From positions 1-7,900 of the forward strand of contig JAHDBK010000154.1 in NCBI GenBank assembly GCA_020630455.1: a DNA stretch of 7,900 nucleotides. The letters run 5' to 3'. The DNA comes from Saprospiraceae bacterium. Its GTDB lineage: Bacteria > Bacteroidota > Bacteroidia > Chitinophagales > Saprospiraceae. A program made the position numbers and the translations under genes. Shown piece after piece: positions 1 through 7,400 of this stretch. The notes under the pieces were generated by a model, which saw only the letters and a list, made by a program, of their open reading frames with translations, was not told where the DNA came from and made no database searches. Numbering within the stretch: the stretch's first letter is position 1; each line of letters opens with the position of its first letter.

Positions 1-3
1 GTG

Positions 4-47
4 AAAACAAGAAAAGATAAAGAGTATTCTTTATCTTTTCTTGTTTT
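4..47. terminator. Hairpin terminator closing the hemH operon, probably bidirectional
   Basis: Positions 4-23 and 28-47 are perfect reverse complements (20 bp) around a 4-nt loop, gtat. The stem is almost all A/T. Its 5' arm is A-rich and its 3' arm T-rich when read on either strand, and a run of six T follows on the plus strand (44-49). The right arm contains the stop codon (31-33) and the last codons of the minus-strand kinase/phospho-lyase gene, so the hairpin forms across the end of the coding region rather than after it. The symmetry suggests it could also end a rightward gene lying beyond the left edge. The inverted repeat is seen directly; terminator function is inferred. Confidence 0.75.
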
Positions 48-2298
48 TTAAGATACTATAAAGCTCATTTACGACTTGTTCAACATTGTTTTTATTAAAA
101 CATAAGGGAGGCTTAGATTTGATTACATTATTAAAAGGTCCATCTGTGCTGATGAGTATATGCCTCCGTCTCATTTCATTCTTAATATAACGGGCAAGTT
201 TGGGATTAGGTTTTAAGCTATCCCATTCGGTAATTTCAAATCCTAAAAATAAGCCTTCTCCTCTTACATCTGCAATACACGAATATTCTTTTTGTAATTC
301 TTTCATTAATAATTGATAATAATCACCTATGATTTTAGCATTTTCTTGAAGCTTTTCTTCTTCTAAAACATTCAAGACAGATAGACCAATGGCACAGGAA
401 ACAGGATTTCCACCAAAAGAACTAAAAAATTCTACTCCCTTTTCAAAAGAAGATGCTATTTCACTCGTGGTAACTACAGCACCAATAGGATGTCCATTCG
501 CCATAGGTTTTCCTAATATAACAATATCGGGTACAACTCCTTGACCTTCAAAAGACCAAAAATAATCGCCTAATCTACCAAAACCTGTTTGTACTTCATC
601 GCTGATACAGACACCCCCTTGATTTCTGATAGCGGGGTATATTTCCTTTAAATATCCTTTGGCTAGTGGGATTTGTCCTCCACATCCGACAATAGTTTCA
701 CTTATAAATGCTGCAATACCATTAGGCGATTCTTTAATTTGTTTTATGCTTTCTTGGGCATATTGATGCCCAGCAGTATCGTCATTTAGAGTATATTTTC
801 CTCTAAAAGTATCTGGGATTTTTGTTTTTAAAATATAGGATTGTTGTCCTTGACCTTTTGGATGATTGAATTTATAATCACTAACATCTATTCCTATTTG
901 AGTATTGCCATGATAACCATGTTCCATTACCATGATATCTGAATGACTAGTATGTGCTTTCGCTAATCTTATCGCTAAATCTGTGGCTGCTGAACCAGAA
1001 TTGACAAAAAATATTTTATTTAAATTTTTAGGAAATGTGGCTAATAATTTTTCAGAGTACTCTGCTAAAATATCATATACATATCGAGTATTAGTATTGA
1101 GTTTTGCCATTTGTCGCTGACCTGTTTCAATAACTTTTGGATGAGAATGCCCAACATGGGGAATATTATTATAAGCATCTAAAAATGTGTTTCCATTTTT
1201 ATCATACATATATTGAAAAGCAGCTTTGTCTACATAAATTGCTTCATCATAACTAATGCTTAAAAGAGGGCTCACGACTTGATATCTTCTATTGATAGCA
1301 TCTTGTATGGGTTTAGGTTTTTCGACCTCAAAACCCACTGCTTTATAGAATTCATTTTGAGCATGTATAGGGTTAATTGTTAACCATTTTCGCAATAATT
1401 TCCAAGCATTATTTTCGCTTATTGAAGCATAAGTGTTTTCTGGATTGGTGAATTTGGAATAAGCAGATTGAGTGAGGCTAGTAATCAGTCGCCCAGCGAT
1501 GAGATAATATAAAACATCTAATTCTTCCTTCAAAAGTGGTAGTGTTTTATGATAAGATTGTATTAGTTTTTTAATAAAAAATAAAGGATTTTCTTTATTA
1601 AATGCTGAATAAGTGGCAGCTATAGCGATTTCATTAATTAAAGGAGTATAGCATACATCGCCGAAATCTATAAAGCCTATAATTTCATTATTTCTAGTAA
1701 GTGTATTCCATTCATTGACATCTCCATGAATAATAGCGTGTCTTAAATAGGGTAGGTGATGCCTTACATTTTCTTTAAATTGTTGATAAAAATATCTAAC
1801 TAATGATTGGTCTTTTTTATTTGAAATATATTTAAAATAAGGTTCATTCAAATCTAGATATTGTAAATCCCAAATAAATTTTCTTGCTTTTGAAGATTCA
1901 TTTGAATAATTCAATAAAAAAGCATCCATCTCAGCTATTAATGTACCTAATGATTGAATTTGTTCAACATTAATTTCAGTATTGCCGAGTAGTTCTCCTT
2001 CTAGATAAGTGAGTATTCTACAAATAGATTTTTGTCCATTAATATCAGCTATTTTAATAAATGAACCATCTGTAAATGGAATAGGTTTCGGATATCTGTT
2101 TGTAGAGTGATTTTGTAAAAAAAGAAGACATTCATTTTCAGCTTTTAATAAAGACAACAAGTCTTCTTCAAATGTATAAGTTTTGAATACAAATTTTCCT
2201 TGATTAGAAGTCAGTAAATAATTGACATTATCATACCCATTGAGTCTTTTGTGCTGAATATTTTTGAAATGAGTGTTTTCTTGTAAAAAATGTATCAT
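31..2298 (-). CDS. Fused APH-fold kinase / class III PLP-dependent phospho-lyase (hydroxylysine- or ethanolamine-phosphate type)
   Basis: This is a bifunctional cytoplasmic enzyme of 755 residues. The N-terminal half (about 1-320) is an APH/choline-kinase fold. It shows a nucleotide-loop-like GYDNVNYLL (21-29), an ATP-site Lys39, the catalytic loop HGDVNEWN (191-198, base Asp193, Asn198) and the metal-binding IDFGD (210-214). The C-terminal half (about 345-755) is a class III aminotransferase fold with NSGSAATD (433-440), DEVQTGFGR (567-575), the PLP Schiff-base Lys597 in GKPMANGHP (596-604) and SFGGNP (627-632). The motifs LNTNTR (400-405), PDTFRGKY (495-502) and DGP..NV.K.KPP.CF (719-734) are those I know from human ETNPPL and PHYKPL, which are ammonia- and phosphate-eliminating lyases rather than transaminases. 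Hydroxylysine kinase is an APH-fold enzyme, so the likely pathway is phosphorylation of 5-hydroxylysine or ethanolamine followed by elimination to an aldehyde. The substrate is inferred. No peptidase domain lies between the halves. It starts 15 bp after the HAD gene, with no Shine-Dalgarno sequence. Confidence 0.88.
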   Translation of the reverse strand: MIHFLQENTHFKNIQHKRLNGYDNVNYLLTSNQGKFVFKTYTFEEDLLSLLKAENECLLFLQNHSTNRYPKPIPFTDGSFIKIADINGQKSICRILTYLEGELLGNTEINVEQIQSLGTLIAEMDAFLLNYSNESSKARKFIWDLQYLDLNEPYFKYISNKKDQSLVRYFYQQFKENVRHHLPYLRHAIIHGDVNEWNTLTRNNEIIGFIDFGDVCYTPLINEIAIAATYSAFNKENPLFFIKKLIQSYHKTLPLLKEELDVLYYLIAGRLITSLTQSAYSKFTNPENTYASISENNAWKLLRKWLTINPIHAQNEFYKAVGFEVEKPKPIQDAINRRYQVVSPLLSISYDEAIYVDKAAFQYMYDKNGNTFLDAYNNIPHVGHSHPKVIETGQRQMAKLNTNTRYVYDILAEYSEKLLATFPKNLNKIFFVNSGSAATDLAIRLAKAHTSHSDIMVMEHGYHGNTQIGIDVSDYKFNHPKGQGQQSYILKTKIPDTFRGKYTLNDDTAGHQYAQESIKQIKESPNGIAAFISETIVGCGGQIPLAKGYLKEIYPAIRNQGGVCISDEVQTGFGRLGDYFWSFEGQGVVPDIVILGKPMANGHPIGAVVTTSEIASSFEKGVEFFSSFGGNPVSCAIGLSVLNVLEEEKLQENAKIIGDYYQLLMKELQKEYSCIADVRGEGLFLGFEITEWDSLKPNPKLARYIKNEMRRRHILISTDGPFNNVIKSKPPLCFNKNNVEQVVNELYSILKNKKR

Positions 2299-2313
2299 TA
2301 AAAAATGTAATTT

Positions 2314-2985
2314 TTAAACATGCTCTAAAATAATTTGAGGATTAAGGTAGTCTTTAAAAATTAACTGAGCACCAATATTTTTTAATTTTTTATTATTTTT
2401 ATAATCAATTCCAATAAAATCAATGCCTAATTTTTTACAAGTATTATAGTCCCAAACTCCATCACCAAAGTATATTATTCTATCAGGAGAAGAGCCAGTT
2501 TTATGTTTTAATTGAAGGATAGTATGTTGTAAGATTTGTTCTCTAGATTTAAAATAATTGCTATTAGAAAAAGCGAAATTATTATAATCTAAACCAATGG
2601 ATTGAAGTTTGACTTCAGCAGAGCATTGCCAAGCACCTGTAGCTAAACCGATAGCCATTTTTTTATTTTTTTGGAGCAATTTAACAAAGGGAACAGCACC
2701 AGGAATTTCTAAAAATTGCTTTTTATTAAAAGTCAGTTCTAATTTAAGAAGTCGTATAAATTCATCTTTCATATTTTGATACTCCTCAGCACTAGGATTT
2801 CTATTATATTCAATATTAATGATTTCTTCTGTTATTCCCCAATCAGTAACATGTTGAATAGTTTCCCATTTGTAATGTTCAATATCAATGTGAAAGGTGT
2901 TTTTAAAAGCTTTTATAAAGCATTTGTCATCTACTTTAATAGTATCACTAAGTGTGCCATCTATATCAAATATGATGAACTGCAT
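2314..2985 (-). CDS. HAD-superfamily hydrolase (phosphoglycolate-phosphatase-like)
   Basis: A 223-residue soluble phosphatase-type protein. Motif I is FDIDGTLSDT (6-15), with nucleophile Asp7 and acid/base Asp9. Motif II is LATGAW (114-119, Thr116). The motif III base is probably Lys146 in YFKSR, and motif IV is FGDGVWD (173-179) with metal ligands Asp175 and Asp179. Residues about 16-90 form a helical C1-type cap, as in phosphoglycolate phosphatase and beta-phosphoglucomutase relatives. The length is normal for that group. The start is set by motif I following immediately after MQF. It begins 2 bp beyond the hemH stop, so it is almost certainly co-transcribed and perhaps translationally coupled; no Shine-Dalgarno sequence is present. 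HAD phosphatases of this type act on small phosphorylated metabolites and the sequence does not fix the substrate. Since the next gene makes and consumes a phosphorylated amine, a clean-up role for a related phosphate ester is possible but only an inference. Confidence 0.85.
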   Translation of the reverse strand: MQFIIFDIDGTLSDTIKVDDKCFIKAFKNTFHIDIEHYKWETIQHVTDWGITEEIINIEYNRNPSAEEYQNMKDEFIRLLKLELTFNKKQFLEIPGAVPFVKLLQKNKKMAIGLATGAWQCSAEVKLQSIGLDYNNFAFSNSNYFKSREQILQHTILQLKHKTGSSPDRIIYFGDGVWDYNTCKKLGIDFIGIDYKNNKKLKNIGAQLIFKDYLNPQIILEHV

Positions 2986-2987
2986 TA

Positions 2988-4031
2988 TTACATGTATTCT
3001 AAAACCATTTCTTTAACAGCGTTCATCCAATCGGGGTCTGCATTCAAACCTGGGACTAAGTCCAAGCGTTCTCCTCCTAGTTCTTCAAATTCTTCTTTGT
3101 ATTCAACGGTGATTTCAATCGTAGTTTCTAAGCAATCAGCGACGAAGGCAGGACAAAATACCAAGAGACTTTTAGTTCCTTTGTGAGCTTGCTCTTCAAT
3201 GACGTCACTCGTATAAGGCTCTACCCAAGGGTCTTTACCTAATCTAGATTGAAAACAAGTAGTATATTGATTTTCGTGTAAATTTAATTTTTTTGCAATG
3301 GCTCTAGTTGTGGCATAACATTGGGCAGAATAACAATATTTATTTTGGGCTGTAATCGAATTGCAACAGCCTTCTTTTAAACAATAGTTACAATCGTCTG
3401 CTTTTTCAATTTGTCTTTTAGGTAAACCATGATAACTAAATAATATATGGTCATAGCTATTGATGTCAAATTGTTGAGCATTTTTTACAAATACATCAAT
3501 CATTTTTTCATTGTCATAATATGAATTAATGAATTGAATATTAGGAATATTTTGTTTTTGACCTATCACTCTCATTACCTCCTCATGAACAGAACCAGTT
3601 GTAGCCGAAGCATATTGAGGAAATAAAGGAAATACCAGTATTTCTTTTAAATTTTCTTTTAATAATTCGTCAACAACGGATTCAATAGATGGATTTTGAT
3701 AACGCATGGCTAATTTGACGATGAACTCATCTCCTAATAATTGTTGAACTCCTGCTGTCAATTCTTCTCCATATACTTTCAATGGAGAGCCCTTTTCCGT
3801 CCAAAGCATTTTATATAAATCAGTAGAAGTTTCTTTTTGAATTGGAATAATTCCTGAACGTAATGGTGCAATGATACCTCTTACTAAAAGATTTCTAGGA
3901 AGCCAAGGAATATCAATGACTCTTTTGTCTAATAAAAACTCTTTAAGATAGCGATAAACGGCTTTCTTTGTAGGAGCGTCTGGAGTACCCAAATTAATCA
4001 ATAAAATACCTGTTTTTTCAGTAGAATTCAT
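2988..4031 (-). CDS. hemH: Ferrochelatase (haem synthase)
   Basis: This enzyme inserts Fe2+ into protoporphyrin IX (or coproporphyrin III) as a late step of haem synthesis, in the cytoplasm or at the inner membrane face. The 347 residues are a normal length. Family marks in order: LINLGTPDAP (11-20), EFLLDKRVIDIPW (31-43), the GSPL segment (81-84), FPQYASATTGSV (137-148), catalytic His201 in FSYHGLP (198-204), CFQSRLGKDPW.EPYT (259-274), and acidic Glu302 in DCLET (299-303) followed by Glu306. Between the catalytic His and CFQSR lies a segment with six cysteines (214, 217, 222, 223, 233, 238). Similar internal cysteine inserts hold a [2Fe-2S] cluster in some bacterial ferrochelatases; cluster binding here is inferred. 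The ATG at 4029-4031 fits the start of the conserved region. It is the first gene of the leftward operon, and a weak promoter match lies about 70 bp upstream. Confidence 0.96.
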   Translation of the reverse strand: MNSTEKTGILLINLGTPDAPTKKAVYRYLKEFLLDKRVIDIPWLPRNLLVRGIIAPLRSGIIPIQKETSTDLYKMLWTEKGSPLKVYGEELTAGVQQLLGDEFIVKLAMRYQNPSIESVVDELLKENLKEILVFPLFPQYASATTGSVHEEVMRVIGQKQNIPNIQFINSYYDNEKMIDVFVKNAQQFDINSYDHILFSYHGLPKRQIEKADDCNYCLKEGCCNSITAQNKYCYSAQCYATTRAIAKKLNLHENQYTTCFQSRLGKDPWVEPYTSDVIEEQAHKGTKSLLVFCPAFVADCLETTIEITVEYKEEFEELGGERLDLVPGLNADPDWMNAVKEMVLEYM

Positions 4032-4086
4032 ATAAGTAATGGATAAAAAAGAAATTAAAAACGAACGAATTTAGAAATTATTTTAC

Positions 4087-4134
4087 AATCCTTGAAGGAT
4101 TAACAAGTATAAAGAGCCTATTGTTGTCTAAAAA
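4087..4134 (-). promoter_or_regulatory. Possible hemH promoter with a 15-nt palindrome at the start site
   Basis: Read on the minus strand, TATACTTG (4111 down to 4104) matches the Bacteroidota -7 element TAnnTTTG at five of six fixed positions. A TTTT lies 19 nt upstream (4134-4131), where a TTTG -33 element would be expected. Just downstream, where transcription would begin, is a perfect palindrome AATCCTT-G-AAGGATT (4087-4101). Its position over the expected start would suit a repressor operator. The palindrome is seen directly; promoter and operator roles are inferred from spacing only. Confidence 0.35.
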
Positions 4135-4178
4135 AACTAAAAAAAATGAATTAATGACTTCTAAAAAACGATTAAACT

Positions 4179-4209
4179 TATGTTAAATAGATGATTTAAT
4201 ATACTTTTG
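4179..4209 (+). promoter_or_regulatory. Probable Bacteroidota-type promoter for the barrel/Ig-repeat gene
   Basis: TACTTTTG at 4202-4209 matches all six fixed positions of the TAnnTTTG -7 element and is followed by C, as is common in this phylum. TATG at 4179-4182 matches three of four positions of the TTTG -33 element, with a 19-nt spacer that is typical. Transcription would start near 4213-4216, giving a 5' untranslated leader of about 285 nt before the ATG at 4499. Confidence 0.5.
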
Positions 4210-4233
4210 CTTAACAATAGGAATTTTAATATC

Positions 4234-4261
4234 AACATATTATTAAATATTTTAATATGTT
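4234..4261. repeat. Inverted repeat in the predicted leader
   Basis: AACATATTA (4234-4242) and TAATATGTT (4253-4261) are perfect 9-bp inverted arms around a 10-nt A/T spacer. If the promoter at 4179-4209 is correct, this lies about 20-45 nt into the leader of the plus-strand gene. It could be a protein-binding site or a weak hairpin. The surrounding A/T-richness makes chance a real alternative. Confidence 0.3.
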
Positions 4262-4312
4262 TTATTGTGAAACTGTTATTCCTCATTTTCAACTACTTAG
4301 CATACTTAGTGT

Positions 4313-4326
4313 CTGATTTACATCAA
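4313..4326. promoter_or_regulatory. FNR/CRP-like site
   Basis: CTGAT-TTAC-ATCAA matches nine of ten fixed positions of the classical TTGAT-N4-ATCAA site recognised by FNR-type regulators. It lies 173 bp upstream of the plus-strand ATG and about 280 bp upstream of hemH. The match is seen directly. Binding by a CRP/FNR-family protein of this organism is an inference, and the consensus was defined in Proteobacteria. Confidence 0.3.
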
Positions 4327-4498
4327 AAAATCAAGGATGAAAACCATTAAATAGTTAATTTAAATATATATTAAAATTAAATATGTTCTTTAGTTTTCAT
4401 TAATAATTATTAATAAAAAATCCCTTAACTTGCAGTCATCTTGCAAGAATGAATTAAATGAAAATCTATTGGAAAAAACTTTACTAAATTTTAAAATT

Positions 4499-7400
4499 AT
4501 GCTTACGATAAAAAAAATTACACAGGTGCTATTTTTAATGCTGGCAATAGTTGTTGGTATACAAGCACAAGAAGAAACGGAAAATGTAAGTAGTAACAAT
4601 ACCTATGAAAGAAAACAAGGGTATTGGACTTTTGGAATTAATGGAGGTTCTTCCTATCAAAGTAGCGATGTTTGTCGTACTTATGAAGGGTGGGGTTTGG
4701 GTCTTACATTAGCAAAAAATTTATACTATAAACCAGGAGCTACATTTGCCTTTGATTTAAGAGGTAGATTATTATACACCAATCAAGTAGGTAGAGACAA
4801 TGAACTATCTTACGGTTTACAATACAATGAAGCGCTGAATGGCTCTTCAAGAGATTTTATAACCATAGATAACCCTTTAAATTATTATAATAATCCCACA
4901 TTGACAATGGATTCAGCCTATGTAGCGAATCATAGAACAGATGTTGGAGAGATTGGACTTGAAGGGGTTTTACAATTCAATAAACTCAGAGAAAGAAGTA
5001 ATGTAATCTTAAATCTTTATGGAGGTTTAAACTTGGACTGGTATAAAACCAGAGTAGACCAGTCTAGTTTTTTCAATGGTCAATATGATTATGGTAATAT
5101 TGATTTTACTGCTCCTGAGTCTTCAGTTGAAACTCAATTAGAATCTATGTGGGATGGGGAATATGAAACTTTAGCAGATGGGTTTAGTGATGAAATTGGT
5201 ACATTTACTTGGATGCCTTCTTTAGGTTTTGAATTGGGGTATCAATTAACACCTCGTTTTTCTGTAGTGGGTGGACATAAAGTGACTTGGTCAAGAGATG
5301 ATATATTAGATGGTCAAAGATGGACTAATGAAAATTTAGCTACTGATAATAATGATATTTATCACTATACTCACTTAGGTTTGAGATGGATTATCTCCCC
5401 AGGAGAGAAAGAGTTAGAGCCACCTATAGTTAATATTATTAGACCTCAGCCTTCACCTTATGAAACTAACCAAAATTATGTTTCTGTTTTAGCTGAAATT
5501 CTAAATTGTGAAGTACCTTATGAAGTATCTGCTACTTTTAATGGTTCTCCATTCTATAATTTTGATTTCAATCCTAAAACAGATGATTTTACTTGTCAAT
5601 TAAATTTAGTTCCAGGTAAAAATACTTTGACAATTAGTGCCTCAAATCAAGCAGGCTCTGATAGCGAAACCTTAATCGTAATATACAGTGAGCCAGAAGT
5701 AATAGAAACGCCAACACCAGTTGAGCCAACGCCTACTCCTGCTCCTCCTACGACGACGAATCCTTCAAATCCTACTAGTCCACCAGTGGCAACTACACCT
5801 GATTGTAAAAAACCAGTAGTGAAAGTAAGTAATATTACTAATCCTGTTGCGAATCCTTCAAATCCTAGTTTTGCAAAAGCTACACTTACAGCAAGTGTAT
5901 CGAACATGGATAGTCGCTCAGGTATTAAGTTATATATTAATGGTAATAGAAGTACTGACTTTAATTTCAATAATACTACTGGAGTTCTTACAGCAGAATT
6001 ATCATTAGAAAGTGGAAATAATACAATTAAAGTTACGGCTGAAAATAAATGTGGAAATGATTCTGATACAGCTAATAGTTCTTATAATAGCCCTGCTACT
6101 AAACAACCTCCTGTAGTTAATATTACTGCTCCTAATAATGGATACATGACCTCTCAGAATAGCGTTAATATGGAAGCAAGTGTATTGCATGTTAATAGCA
6201 AAAATGATATTAAATTATATATTAATGGTTATAGTAATAATAACTTTTCTTATAATCATTCTACAAAAACAGTTCGTTCTACGGTTAATTTACAATTAGG
6301 TAATAATATTATCAAAGTTTATGCAAGTAATAGTGATGGAAATGATGAAGATGAAATAGTAGTTACTTATAAGACAAGTACTCCTGCTCCTCCTACACCA
6401 CCAGCTCCAACTAATCCTTGTGATAAACCTACAGTTAAAATTACAAGTTTAAGTAATCCTGTTCCTGCATCAAATGCAAATTATGGAAAGACTAGTCTTA
6501 AAGCTTCTGTAAGAAATGCTTCTAAAAGTGATATTGAATTGTATGTTAATGGGAATATTACTAATAATTTCTCATATACCTCTAGTACAGGAGTATTAAC
6601 TGCACAATTACAAGTTAAAACAGGAAATAGTACGATTAAAATTATAGCTAAAAACAAGTGTGGAAATGCTCAGGATAGTGAAACGGTGTCTTATTCTAAT
6701 AATGCACCTCCGCCTCCACCTCCAGCTCCAACGCCGAGTACTCCTAAGCCAGTAGTAACGATTAATACTCCTAGTAATAATGCGAATTTTACTAATCCTA
6801 ATATTAGTGTGAAAGCAACAATCTTACACGTGGATTCTAAGAGTAATGTTATATATGAAGTGAATGGGGTAAAGAGTACGAGCTTTAATTTCAATCCAAG
6901 TGCTAATTCTTTTACTGCTAGTTTAACCTTGGCTGAAGGACGAAATACGATACGTATCATAGGTAAAAATGATGCAGGTACTGATTCTGATTTAGCTGTT
7001 GTTAATTATAATGTTCCTCAACCAACACCTCCTGTAGTGACTATTAATAGTCCAGCTAATGGTAAGGTATTTACAGTAAATACAACTACTTTAAAGGCAA
7101 CAGTTAAAAATGTTCCTAATAAGAGTGGTGTTACTGTTAAAATAAATGGAACAAGTACGACTAACTTTAATTATTCGAATGGTATTGTTACTGCAACAGT
7201 AAATCTGAAAGAAGGTCAAAATACCTTGTTTGTTAAAGGTGTGAATAGCGATGGACAAGATAGTAAAACACATACAGTAAGGTATAATCCGCCTGTTACG
7301 ATACAACCACCAGTTGTTAAGTTTACTAATCCTAGTACTCCTGGTAAAACAGTAACTAAAGCAGCTTTTACGGTTAAGGCTAGTTTACAAAATGTAGCAA

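Larger units (their letters stand above)
4032..4498. other. Divergent intergenic region, no gene
   Basis: These 467 bp separate two divergently transcribed genes and are strongly A/T-rich. No open frame with coding character is visible on either strand, and no Shine-Dalgarno sequence precedes either start. The region contains promoter-like elements in both directions and three inverted repeats, listed separately. A second weak rightward -7-like string, TAACTTGC, lies at 4426-4433, closer to the plus-strand gene. It lacks one T of TAnnTTTG and has no clear -33 partner. A 9-nt string CCTATTGTT at 4117-4125 recurs inverted as AACAATAGG at 4213-4221. In DNA this A/T-rich that may be chance. Confidence 0.8.

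Noticed and set aside
31..2298. Possibility that the kinase and PLP halves are two genes joined by a sequencing error
   Set aside because: The frame is continuous, the join at residues about 310-345 has no start or stop disturbance, and fusions of these two families are known in bacteria.
2776..3186. Open frame of 136 codons on the plus strand
   Set aside because: It lies antisense across the HAD and hemH genes, both of which have clear family motifs. Its translation shows no recognisable motif, so it is a shadow.
4117..4221. Inverted pair CCTATTGTT / AACAATAGG across the divergent promoters
   Set aside because: A 9-bp match over about 400 bp of A/T-rich DNA is not far from chance, and the two copies sit at different positions relative to their -7 elements.
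4430..4498. Upstream in-frame TTG start giving a 1153-residue form of the barrel/Ig protein
   Set aside because: It would put 23 polar residues before a clear signal peptide that begins with its own ATG at 4499, and the TTG lies in a promoter-like string.
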